Origin: an uncultured Erysipelotrichaceae bacterium
GTDB taxonomy: Bacteria; Bacillota_I; Bacilli_A; Erysipelotrichales; Erysipelotrichaceae
Assembly: GCA_937957895.1 (NCBI GenBank)
Contig: CALFEZ010000014.1
Span: 1-6,854, forward strand
Direction of reading: 5' to 3'
Length of the DNA stretch: 6,854 nucleotides
Made by a program: the position numbers and the translations under genes. The notes under the pieces were generated by a model that saw only the letters and a list, made by a program, of their open reading frames with translations, made no database searches and had not been told where the DNA came from. Numbering within the stretch: position 1 is the first letter of the stretch; every line of letters starts with the position of its first letter. Below are positions 1 through 6,582 of the stretch, piece after piece.

Positions 1-444
1 ATTTCTGGCCGCCTTTGCTGCTGCTGCGAAATCATCAATGATTTTCTTTATCTCATCATGATTTGCCTGATGGACATCCGACATCTCCATTGGGCCGATC
101 TTGGTGATGTTGCTTCGTTTTGATTTGTTACCGGCATGGTTGAGTTGTATTCCGATCTTGGTGCCATAGCGATGTACAAGATCAACCAGATGGGTCAGTG
201 CCTCTTTTTGGCGAGGTTTGTAAATCCCCAGACAATGATCACTGATATATCCTTGATCGTTGATCGAAGTTGCCTCCTGAATGATCAATCCCGGAGCTCC
301 CAGTGCCAAATTGGCATAGTGAGCAAAATGATAATCATTGGCAACTCCATCTTTCGCATCACACAAATAAGTGCACATAGGCGCAACCCCGATCCTGTTT
401 TCGATCTTCATCCCTTTGATGACCATCGGTTCAAACGTCTTCAT
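1..444 (-). CDS. Old Yellow Enzyme family NADH:flavin oxidoreductase (YqjM/NamA type), N-terminal 148 residues
   Basis: Partial gene; the C-terminal part runs off the window at position 1. The start is ATG at 444-442, preceded by a very strong ribosome binding site. The family uses FMN and NAD(P)H to reduce activated C=C bonds in a TIM-barrel fold. The visible part matches the YqjM-like subgroup: F-x-P-x-x-I-K near the N-terminus, N16-R17-I, P22-M-C24-T-Y26 (the Cys and Tyr of the YqjM active site), H-x-x-H-Y around 39-43, G-A-P-G-L-I-I-x-E-A near 50-58, a D-x-x-L-G-I segment near 69-74, and G-I-Q-L-x-H-A-G near 98-105. The catalytic His pair lies beyond the window. The start overlaps the end of the ABC-F gene by 14 bases, so the two are probably translationally coupled. 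The physiological substrate cannot be told; 2,4-dienoyl-CoA reductase-like relatives cannot be excluded because the C-terminus is missing. Confidence 0.9.
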   Translation of the reverse strand, partial: MKTFEPMVIKGMKIENRIGVAPMCTYLCDAKDGVANDYHFAHYANLALGAPGLIIQEATSINDQGYISDHCLGIYKPRQKEALTHLVDLVHRYGTKIGIQLNHAGNKSKRSNITKIGPMEMSDVHQANHDEIKKIIDDFAAAAKAARN

Positions 445-2305
445 TTTTTTCCTCCTCTGAAAGTTGTTCGTTCAATGCTTCCCATTGTTGCATGTAATGG
501 GCAATCTGGTTATGTTTCTCGTCTATAAGATCATTAAGATCATTCATTTTCTTATGGTCATGATAATAATCAGGATCAAAACGTTTTTCACGCAGATCCT
601 CAAGCTCTTCTTCTTCAATCGTCACTTGTTTTTCTAGTTTCTTTATTTGCTTTTCAAGATCTTTCTTCTCTTTTCTTTTTTTGATTTGGGCAAGTTTGTA
701 TTCCTTTTTTTCAAGCTGCTCTTGTTTTTGCTGGGTAATCAATGGATCTTTCTTCTGTTTGATGATCAATTGATTTTCATCGAAAAGCCACACTGTGTCC
801 GCTATCGCATCCACAAAATATCGATCGTGTGACACAAACAGCAATGTTCCACTGTAGTTTTTCAAACTTTCCTCCAATGACTCTTTCGCAAGGATGTCAA
901 GGTGATTGGTCGGTTCATCCAAGACCAGGAAATTCGCTTTTTTGAGCATCAGTTTTGCCAATGTCAATCGTACCTTCTCTCCTCCTGAACAATCACATAC
1001 TTGCTTGAACACATCGTCCTGCGTAAACAAAAACTGTCCAAGAACTTTTCGTATTTCAGACTTATCAAGTGTTTCGTTTTCATCCCACACTTCTTCTAAA
1101 ACGGTCTTGCTTGAGTTGAGCTGTGCAAGTTGTTGATCGAAGTATCCGATTTCGATTTGATGTCCAAAAACCATTTCTCCACCAAGGATCTTCAACTCAC
1201 CGGCAATGCTTTTTAATAATGTCGACTTCCCTACTCCGTTTTTACCAACGATGGCAATTTTTTGATTACGATGGATGATACAAGAAATCGTTGCCAATGG
1301 TACATCATACCCAATTTTTACTTCATCCAGTATGCACACTTCTTTTGCTCCTCTAAGCCGTGGTTCAAACAAAACATGGAATGATTTATGATCGCTGGTC
1401 GGTTTTTCTATCTTTTCCATTCGATCAAGGTATTTGATCTTTGACTGTGCAAAAGCTGCTTTGTTTTTTTTGTATCGGAACTTCTCAATCAAAGCTTCCA
1501 ATCGTGCAATGTCTTTTTGTTGTTGAGCATACGCTCTTTCTTGTTTTTCTATTTGACTATCACGTAACATAACATAATCAGTATAGTTCCCTGGATAACG
1601 CGTGATCTGTTTGTTTTCGATCGCAAGTATGCTTTGGGCGATTTTGTCGATGAATTTACGGTCGTGTGATACAAAGATGACTGCTTTGGGATATGCATAA
1701 AGAAACCCTTCCAACCATTCGATCATGTCAAGATCAAGATGATTGGTCGGTTCGTCAAGTACCAATACATCAGGATATGACAGCAGTAGCTTTGCAAGTG
1801 CCAAGCGTGTTTTTTCTCCTCCTGAAAACTCACCGATCGTTTTGTCCATATCTTGTTTGGTAAAGCCCATTTTCGAGAGTATCGTTTCTTTTTGAGACTG
1901 GATATAGTATCCTCCGAGCATTTCAAACTTGTTTGTCAACCTTGCATATCTGTCAAGGATTTTTTTATCATCGGGATTTTTTAACAACATCGCTTCACAC
2001 TGCTCTATATCCTTTTTCAAATCATTGAGGGTAGTAAAAACATCATCAAAATGCTCTTTGACTGTCCTATTGACATCGTCAAATGCCATTTGTCTTAGAT
2101 ATCCGATCTTTACCTGATTCGATACGATCAGCTTACCTTCATCCAAATCGATTTCCCGAGCGATGATCTTGAGTAAAGTCGTCTTGCCTGATCCGTTGGG
2201 ACCAACGATGGCAATCTTTTCATTCTCTTTGATCAAAGTCGAACAGTCAAAAAATACATCTGTCGTTGCAAACGACTTTTTTCCTTTGTCGATCTTAATC
2301 AGCAT
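431..2305 (-). CDS. ABC-F family ATPase, YdiF-like ribosome-associated protein
   Basis: 624 residues with no transmembrane segments and two tandem ABC ATPase domains, the layout of ABC-F proteins that act on ribosomes rather than in membranes. Domain 1: Walker A G35-PNGSGK-T42, signature S161-GGEK, Walker B L181-V-L-D-E-P-T-N-H-L-D191, switch S-H-D 213-215. A basic, Gln/Lys-rich linker at about 240-310 corresponds to the P-site tRNA interaction motif. Domain 2: Walker A G354-KNGVGK-S361, signature S440-GGEK, Walker B 460-470, S-H-D 492-494. All catalytic motifs are intact, including both catalytic Glu residues. Residues about 520-620 form a Lys/Glu-rich coiled coil as in YdiF and Uup. Length and domain spacing match B. 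subtilis YdiF, whose gene also lies near tsaD and rex. ATG at 2305 has the SD-like GGTGG nine bases upstream; the gene overlaps the amidase end by 11 bases. Housekeeping is more likely than antibiotic resistance, but sequence alone does not settle that. Confidence 0.93.
   Translation of the reverse strand: MLIKIDKGKKSFATTDVFFDCSTLIKENEKIAIVGPNGSGKTTLLKIIAREIDLDEGKLIVSNQVKIGYLRQMAFDDVNRTVKEHFDDVFTTLNDLKKDIEQCEAMLLKNPDDKKILDRYARLTNKFEMLGGYYIQSQKETILSKMGFTKQDMDKTIGEFSGGEKTRLALAKLLLSYPDVLVLDEPTNHLDLDMIEWLEGFLYAYPKAVIFVSHDRKFIDKIAQSILAIENKQITRYPGNYTDYVMLRDSQIEKQERAYAQQQKDIARLEALIEKFRYKKNKAAFAQSKIKYLDRMEKIEKPTSDHKSFHVLFEPRLRGAKEVCILDEVKIGYDVPLATISCIIHRNQKIAIVGKNGVGKSTLLKSIAGELKILGGEMVFGHQIEIGYFDQQLAQLNSSKTVLEEVWDENETLDKSEIRKVLGQFLFTQDDVFKQVCDCSGGEKVRLTLAKLMLKKANFLVLDEPTNHLDILAKESLEESLKNYSGTLLFVSHDRYFVDAIADTVWLFDENQLIIKQKKDPLITQQKQEQLEKKEYKLAQIKKRKEKKDLEKQIKKLEKQVTIEEEELEDLREKRFDPDYYHDHKKMNDLNDLIDEKHNQIAHYMQQWEALNEQLSEEEKNEDV
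451..458 (-). promoter_or_regulatory. Ribosome binding site of the flavin oxidoreductase gene
   Basis: The minus strand reads AGAGGAGG, followed by six A residues and then ATG at 444. This is a near-perfect anti-16S match at good spacing. It lies entirely within the coding sequence of the ABC-F gene, where it encodes Glu-rich codons, and it fixes the start of the downstream gene. Confidence 0.85.
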
Positions 2306-3626
2306 GATCAGTATCCACCATTTCCAAACGGAAATAATTCATAAACCCTTTGACGGTTTGCTCTGCGTATTGTTCATACTCCAAAGCCCAATATTCGGCA
2401 CTGGCAGGATGTGTCAGATATATGTACTCGATCGTCAATGCTTGCATCCCTCGTCGATTATCCAACGCAAATGAACCATTTTCAGATGTAGCTTTGTATG
2501 AGAATGTAGCTGCTGTCAAAGCTTTACCGCCTGCCTCACGAATGACCATCCTTCCGTCAAAACCGCTTGCTCTTGCACTCGGCACAACCCCCGGAATGTT
2601 GCCTGCACCGCTTACACCGGTTGATTGCAGACGTGTGTTTTCGATCAATTGCCTGAACACTGCCGATGCAAGGCGGGGAGAAGCATAGGACGAATACACG
2701 ATCTGCGTGCCGTACACATTTGGGTTGTTTGACCCCACCATCTGTACTTCTATATAGTATCTTGCCTGGCTTTCGTAACCACGATGCAGTCTTCCGTCGA
2801 TATCATACGTATTGACTGTCTCATCCTGATCACGAGTAAGCAAAACCCTGAGTCCGTATTTCTCAAACTCTCTTTTTAAAGCCAATGCCATCTTATAGTT
2901 TTCATTGGCTTCGATCATATCGTTGGCTCTCACTCCAAGATCAAGCCAATTATTATCGAAAGACTGATGCCCGGGATCGATGATGATATCATATACGTCT
3001 TCTGGCAGTTGAGTGGGAGTCACTTCCAAAAACAAGTAGTGACGATCGAACGTTTGGTCCTGCTCAGCATCTTGTTCCAGCAAAAATGCATCTCCTATCA
3101 ATCGAACTTGTTTTGTTTGATCTTGGCGGTTCATCGTAAAGAAAAAATCTTCAAGATGTCCATTGGTGAACAGACGATGTCTTTGAAGATTATACATCAC
3201 GTATACTTCATAAAACCCATTAGGAAGATCTTCCATTGGGATCTGACCATCGACATTCGCTTCGATCATGTAGACTCGTTCACTATCATCGCATAGATTG
3301 ACCAGGATCAAGGTTTTCCCGACAAATAGATCACGGTTGAACATATCGTATGTTTGGTTGAACAAACTTAAGGTTTCTCCATAAACAAAATAATCATTCA
3401 TTTCAAGGATATGTTCGAACTCTTTGTCTTTGAAAAGGGCACGGGACTCTTCGTGTGAAAAATCGCAGATCGTTTTAAGGACCACGGGTTCTCTTCTTGA
3501 CTCAATGAACATGGAAACAGCAATATATCCAACCAAAAAAATCAAAACAAACAACGGGATCGCTATTTTTTTGTTTAGTCGCAACTTCTTTCTTTTTGGT
3601 ACCGGTCTTAAAGGTCTTACGGTCAT
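2295..3626 (-). CDS. Membrane-anchored N-acetylmuramoyl-L-alanine amidase-like protein (amidase_3), with an altered zinc site
   Basis: 443 residues. A very basic N-terminus (1-20) precedes one hydrophobic segment (about 21-41), implying an N-in, C-out signal anchor. Residues about 45-210 are an extracellular region I do not recognise, rich in alternating hydrophobic and polar residues as in beta-sandwich domains. Residues about 212-432 resemble amidase_3, the zinc fold that cleaves the bond between muramic acid and L-Ala in peptidoglycan. Ligand 1 is H220 in I-D-P-G-H; ligand 2 is probably E239, 19 residues before G258 as in the family; the catalytic Glu is probably E400 in L-T-I-E-Y. The third ligand, normally His in S-I-H-x-N, aligns with Q295 (CAG codon) in Y-I-E-V-Q-M. 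The stretch between it and E400 is about 105 residues, longer than I expect, and Gly/Ser/Ala-rich. The start ATG overlaps the licD stop by four bases (ATGA), with GGTGAT upstream. It may be a weakened or non-catalytic wall-binding protein. Confidence 0.82.
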   Translation of the reverse strand: MTVRPLRPVPKRKKLRLNKKIAIPLFVLIFLVGYIAVSMFIESRREPVVLKTICDFSHEESRALFKDKEFEHILEMNDYFVYGETLSLFNQTYDMFNRDLFVGKTLILVNLCDDSERVYMIEANVDGQIPMEDLPNGFYEVYVMYNLQRHRLFTNGHLEDFFFTMNRQDQTKQVRLIGDAFLLEQDAEQDQTFDRHYLFLEVTPTQLPEDVYDIIIDPGHQSFDNNWLDLGVRANDMIEANENYKMALALKREFEKYGLRVLLTRDQDETVNTYDIDGRLHRGYESQARYYIEVQMVGSNNPNVYGTQIVYSSYASPRLASAVFRQLIENTRLQSTGVSGAGNIPGVVPSARASGFDGRMVIREAGGKALTAATFSYKATSENGSFALDNRRGMQALTIEYIYLTHPASAEYWALEYEQYAEQTVKGFMNYFRLEMVDTDHAD

Positions 3627-4450
3627 GGACTATCACCATCTAATACTATATCAACGATATGCTTGGGTTGTCTATGTTCAACAGGAGGCAAATTACTGAA
3701 GTCTGGTCCTATGGCTCGTGTCAGGTACGCTTCGATATTTCCTGCAACAGAAAATGAAGCATCCTCAAATGGCATGTCTTGTGTTGGAAAAAGATCTGCT
3801 TTGAGAAAACGATATGGCTTCAACGGACTATGAAACGTCCATGTTAGTTCAAATCCGATATGCTTTGATCCTTTGTTTATGATCCCATATATTTTGGCGA
3901 TCAGCACATATAGGCTTTTCAAAGGTATAGGATTGATACGAAGGTTTTCAAACAGGATGATCCACGGCATCAGAAGTGTATTGAACACACGAAAAGGCAA
4001 ATCGATCCATAATTTGTCAGATACAGGAGTATATACGAACACATCGATAAAAAGGCCGTCTGAGTCTTTGCATTTGTTTTTTAGTAATTTGTTTACCTCT
4101 TGGACGTAGGTTCCTTTTTTGCGGATTTTCATGGTTGGTATCGTTACATTGTAGCATTTGTTCAACTCATAACAGTGGATAACATAATCATCTGACATTT
4201 CTTTGACAGCGATATCCAAAAATCGTCTGTAATCATGCTCCATCATGGCAATATCGATGTCATCATCCCATGGGATAAACCCTTGATGGCGATAAGCACC
4301 CAATGCTGATCCTCCACTCAATATGTATGGTATGTCATGTTTTTTGCATACCGCATCGATGTCTTTCATCATTTCCAACAAAACTTGCTGAACATCTTTG
4401 ACGGTTATTTCTTTACCGTCAACATCCGTTTTCAGTACCCATTTTTCCAT
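3623..4450 (-). CDS. LicD family phosphotransferase
   Basis: 275 residues from ATG at 4450. LicD proteins are nucleotidyltransferase-fold enzymes that transfer phosphocholine or other phospho-groups, probably from a CDP-linked donor, onto surface glycans such as teichoic acids or capsule. The N-terminal signature is clear: I-L-S-G-G-S-A-L-G-A at about 43-52, then Y-R-H-Q-G-F-I-P-W-D-D-D-I-D at about 53-66, with the acidic cluster expected to bind metal. The C-terminal part also fits the family: L-F-P at about 220-222, P-F-E near 227-229, a Y-L segment and P-P-x-E-x-R near 255-260, then His. A hydrophobic stretch at about 150-168 may be buried core rather than a membrane segment. No choline uptake or CDP-choline gene is visible, so the transferred group is unknown. 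It is the first gene after a putative terminator and has a promoter candidate just upstream. The next gene, the amidase, starts at its stop codon, so both may act on the cell envelope. Confidence 0.9.
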   Translation of the reverse strand: MEKWVLKTDVDGKEITVKDVQQVLLEMMKDIDAVCKKHDIPYILSGGSALGAYRHQGFIPWDDDIDIAMMEHDYRRFLDIAVKEMSDDYVIHCYELNKCYNVTIPTMKIRKKGTYVQEVNKLLKNKCKDSDGLFIDVFVYTPVSDKLWIDLPFRVFNTLLMPWIILFENLRINPIPLKSLYVLIAKIYGIINKGSKHIGFELTWTFHSPLKPYRFLKADLFPTQDMPFEDASFSVAGNIEAYLTRAIGPDFSNLPPVEHRQPKHIVDIVLDGDSP

Positions 4451-4458
4451 CAAGACAA

Positions 4459-4465
4459 CTCCTTT
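4459..4465 (-). promoter_or_regulatory. Ribosome binding site of licD that favours the ATG at 4450
   Basis: The minus strand reads AAAGGAG, eight bases before ATG at 4450. A TTG codon in frame directly upstream (4453-4451) would also give an open frame, but it would sit only five bases from the SD. The ATG is therefore preferred. Confidence 0.8.
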
Positions 4466-4496
4466 GTTTAAAGAAACAATCCCTCTCGGGATTGTT
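4465..4496 (-). terminator. Intrinsic terminator after asnS
   Basis: On the minus strand AACAATCCC, loop GAGA (a GNRA-type tetraloop) and GGGATTGTT form a perfect 9-bp stem. The last bases of the stem and those after it are T-rich (TTGTTTCTTT). The hairpin begins inside the asnS stop codon region and ends only about 24 bases before the licD start. The stem has three G-C pairs next to the loop and the T tract is interrupted, so termination may be partial. It might alternatively act as an mRNA processing or stability element. Confidence 0.62.
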
Positions 4497-5880
4497 AGTA
4501 TAACAGATTCTTCGGGGTGCGGGCAAATGGGATCACATCCCTGATATTCTGCATCCCCGTGATATACATCAATAATCTTTCAAATCCTAGACCAAACCCG
4601 GCATGTTTTACACCACCATAGCGGCGAAGATCCAGATACCATTCCATGCCTTCTTTATGGATATTGAACGCTTCCATGGCTCTTTCAAGATACTCGATCC
4701 GCTCTTCTCTTTGCGATCCTCCAACCAGTTCACCAACATGAGGCACCAATAGATCACATGCAGCAACTGTTTTTCCATCATCATTCAAACGCATATAGAA
4801 TGCTTTGATGTCTTTGGGATAATCCGTGATGAAAACCGGACCGTTTACGATCTTTTCACTGATGTATCGCTCATGTTCCGATTGCAGGTCCATACCCCAA
4901 AAAACAGGAAACTCAAACTTGACTTCTGCTGTTTTTAAGTGCTCGACTGCCTCAGTGTAAGTCATCCTGACAAACTCACTGTTTAAAAGATCTTTTAGCC
5001 TTTGCAACAAGTTCTTATCAATGTGCTGGTTGAAAAACTCCATTTCGACCGAACAGTTGACCATCACATATTCAATGCAAAACAAAACCATGTCTTCAAT
5101 CAAATCCATGTTGTCTTCCAGATCAGCAAATGCGATCTCTGGTTCGATCATCCAAAATTCACTGGCATGTCTGGGTGTGTTTGAATTTTCGGCACGAAAA
5201 GTGGGTCCAAAGGTGTATACATCACGAAATGCCAAAGCAAATGCTTCTGCCTGAAGCTGTCCGGATACCGTCAAGCTTGCCGGCTTTCCAAAAAAGTGTT
5301 CTTTTTTGTTAGTACTGGCTTCACTTTCGACTTGGAACACTTCGCCTGCACCTTCCGCATCGTTACCGGTGATGATCGGTGCATGCACGTATATGAATCC
5401 TTGGTTTTGGAAAAACTCATGGATCGCCATCGAAAGAACTGAACGCACCCGAAACACCGCACTGAAAGTATTCGTACGCGGACGAAGATGTGCGATCTCA
5501 CGCAAGTATTCGAAGCTGTGACGCTTCTTTTGAAGTGGATATGTGTTGTCACATGCCCCTTCCAATACTACGGAAGATGCTATGATCTCAAACGGTTGCT
5601 TGTTTTCGGGGGTCAGTTTCAAATGTCCCACAACACTGATCGCAGTACCGGTTTGATATCCTGTGATATCATCAAAGTTTTCCAGTTCATCATGATAGAC
5701 ACACTGGACATTTTTAAAGTAGGTCCCATCATTCAATTCGATGAATCCCACGTGTTTGCTTGAACGGTTGGTACGCACCCACCCCTGCAATAAAATAGCT
5801 TCCAAGCCATCGATTTCTAAACGATTGTCGCTTAAAACGATTTCATAGCACTCCAAAGCTGTCATAAAAGATGCAATCAT
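4495..5880 (-). CDS. asnS: Asparaginyl-tRNA synthetase
   Basis: 461 residues, close to the usual bacterial length (E. coli about 466). A cytoplasmic class IIb aminoacyl-tRNA synthetase that charges tRNA-Asn with asparagine using ATP. Residues about 28-108 are the OB-fold anticodon-binding domain, with Q-G-W-V-R near 32-36. The catalytic core follows. Motif 2 includes F-R-A-E-N-S-N-T (228-235), then E-F-W-M-I-E-P-E (241-248). S-E-H-E-R-Y is at about 334-339 and Y-P-K-D-I-K-A-F-Y-M-R at about 354-364. Motif 3 is G-F-G-L-G-F-E-R-L (428-436). These features, especially the A-E-N-S-N-T and Y-P-K-D-I-K segments, distinguish AsnRS from AspRS. The final R-T-P motif reads P-F-A-R-T-P where P-F-P-R-T-P is common, a mild variation. 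The start ATG at 5880 has AAGGAG nine bases upstream. It lies 24 bases after rex with no room for a T-box leader, so it is probably cotranscribed with rex and ends at the hairpin. Confidence 0.96.
   Translation of the reverse strand: MIASFMTALECYEIVLSDNRLEIDGLEAILLQGWVRTNRSSKHVGFIELNDGTYFKNVQCVYHDELENFDDITGYQTGTAISVVGHLKLTPENKQPFEIIASSVVLEGACDNTYPLQKKRHSFEYLREIAHLRPRTNTFSAVFRVRSVLSMAIHEFFQNQGFIYVHAPIITGNDAEGAGEVFQVESEASTNKKEHFFGKPASLTVSGQLQAEAFALAFRDVYTFGPTFRAENSNTPRHASEFWMIEPEIAFADLEDNMDLIEDMVLFCIEYVMVNCSVEMEFFNQHIDKNLLQRLKDLLNSEFVRMTYTEAVEHLKTAEVKFEFPVFWGMDLQSEHERYISEKIVNGPVFITDYPKDIKAFYMRLNDDGKTVAACDLLVPHVGELVGGSQREERIEYLERAMEAFNIHKEGMEWYLDLRRYGGVKHAGFGLGFERLLMYITGMQNIRDVIPFARTPKNLLY
4497..4526 (-). 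promoter_or_regulatory. Candidate promoter for licD operon overlapping asnS stop codon
   Basis: The minus strand carries an extended -10 (TGT then TATACT, 4505-4497), with TTGCCC (4526-4521) 18 bases upstream as a 4-of-6 -35. The predicted start lies near 4490, within the first arm of the terminator hairpin. Transcripts starting there would lack part of that arm. This is a motif match only; the -35 is weak and lies in coding sequence. Confidence 0.4.
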
Positions 5881-5904
5881 AAAACAACTCTCCTTACTAC
5901 ACGA

Positions 5905-6525
5905 TCAACGCATATTGTTAACTTGATAAACAAGTTCCTGTATTGTAGACACCACATCGATCGTTTTTAAAAACACACCTTTTGGCACCTGGATGTGCTC
6001 ATGCGTGAAGTTGACGATTCCGACGATGCCACATTCGATAAGATAATCCACTGTCTCCTGGGCATCATGCGATACTGTCAAAATCGCGATCCTGCAATCA
6101 GATGGAAGGGTTTCTCTGACACTATTGAGATGATACACCGGGATGTTGTTGAAAAAACCCAGTTTATCCTGATCCGTCTCATATGCTGCCACGATCTCAC
6201 CGACAACATGATTCCAACGATCATAGTTCAATAGTGCTTTACCAAGATTCCCGGCTCCGATCAAAATCATTTTCTCATCAAAGTTGACACCCAATTGTTT
6301 GTGAAAGACGTCGATGAGCTTTGCAACATCATATCCATAACCTTGTTTCCCAAGTGTTCCGATAAATGAAAAGTCACGACGGATAGTCGTTGATTCGATA
6401 TCAACGAAACTTCCCAATTGACGTGACATGACTCGTTCAACGCCCATTTGTTGTAGTTTTCTCAGGGCTTTCAAGTAAATCGGATAACGTTGCAGTGTTG
6501 CTTTTGGAACATTTTTATTTTTCAT
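5905..6525 (-). CDS. rex: Redox-sensing transcriptional repressor Rex
   Basis: 206 residues from ATG at 6525. Rex is a homodimeric cytoplasmic repressor that senses the NADH/NAD+ ratio: it binds operators when NADH is low and leaves them when NADH rises, releasing fermentation and respiration genes. The N-terminal winged helix (about 5-75) has V-P-K-A-T-L-Q-R-Y, a recognition-helix region T-T-I-R-R-D-F-S (46-53), and the characteristic G-x-x-G-K-x-G-Y-G-Y wing (about 56-65). The C-terminal Rossmann domain has I-L-I-G-A-G-N-L-G-K-A-L (87-98). A closing region, G-I-V-G-I-V-N-F (166-173), and the C-terminal domain-swap helix (about 190-203) also fit the family. An in-frame GTG three codons upstream lies inside the Shine-Dalgarno and is unlikely to be the start. 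The gene follows tsaD by 50 bases, a neighbourhood shared with B. subtilis. A Rex-box-like half site overlaps its promoter, suggesting autoregulation. Confidence 0.95.
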   Translation of the reverse strand: MKNKNVPKATLQRYPIYLKALRKLQQMGVERVMSRQLGSFVDIESTTIRRDFSFIGTLGKQGYGYDVAKLIDVFHKQLGVNFDEKMILIGAGNLGKALLNYDRWNHVVGEIVAAYETDQDKLGFFNNIPVYHLNSVRETLPSDCRIAILTVSHDAQETVDYLIECGIVGIVNFTHEHIQVPKGVFLKTIDVVSTIQELVYQVNNMR

Positions 6526-6530
6526 TTTTA

Positions 6531-6536
6531 TCACCT
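6531..6536 (-). promoter_or_regulatory. Ribosome binding site of rex that decides its start
   Basis: The minus strand reads AGGTGA, five bases before ATG at 6525. It contains the GTG that would give a three-codon longer frame, so that GTG cannot be served by this site. If transcription starts near 6536, this SD lies at the very 5' end of the mRNA. Confidence 0.75.
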
Positions 6537-6542
6537 GAACGT

Positions 6543-6571
6543 ATCATATCACAGAAAAAACACTTTGTGAA
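6543..6571 (-). promoter_or_regulatory. Promoter of rex (extended -10, sigma-A type)
   Basis: The minus strand shows -35 TTCACA (6571-6566, 5 of 6 to TTGACA), a 17-base spacer, and -10 TATGAT (6548-6543, 5 of 6), preceded by TG at the extended -10 position. The predicted start is the A near 6536, giving a leader of about 11 bases. It is the best promoter match I found in the window and it lies in the tsaD-rex gap. Confidence 0.7.
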
Positions 6572-6582
6572 TAAGTTATCGA
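6565..6582 (-). promoter_or_regulatory. rex: Candidate Rex operator overlapping rex -35
   Basis: The plus strand reads TTGTGAA-TAAG-TTATCGA. The Rex box described for Gram-positive bacteria is close to TTGTGAA-N4-TTCACAA. The left half is exact; the right half matches at about 4 of 7 positions. The exact half covers the rex -35 hexamer, so bound Rex would block RNA polymerase. The degenerate half leaves real doubt. Confidence 0.42.

Noticed and set aside
136..528. Plus-strand open frame of 130 codons
   Set aside because: It runs antisense to the oxidoreductase start and ABC-F end, whose proteins are clearly recognisable; it has no SD and its translation resembles no family. The other plus-strand frames (for example 2350-2688 and 2967-3296) are rejected for the same reason.
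2295..3626. Amidase as a pseudogene
   Set aside because: The frame is intact over 443 codons with correct couplings at both ends, and H220, E239 and E400 are kept. A single ligand change does not show decay.
4451..4453. TTG start for licD one codon upstream
   Set aside because: The ATG directly after it has better spacing (eight bases) from AAAGGAG and is the stronger start codon.
5881..5904. T-box leader for asnS
   Set aside because: Aminoacyl-tRNA synthetase genes in Bacillota often have one, but only 24 bases separate rex and asnS and they hold just an SD. No specifier loop or antiterminator can fit.
6526..6534. GTG start for rex three codons upstream
   Set aside because: The GTG lies inside the AGGTGA Shine-Dalgarno of the ATG at 6525, so it would have no ribosome binding site of its own.
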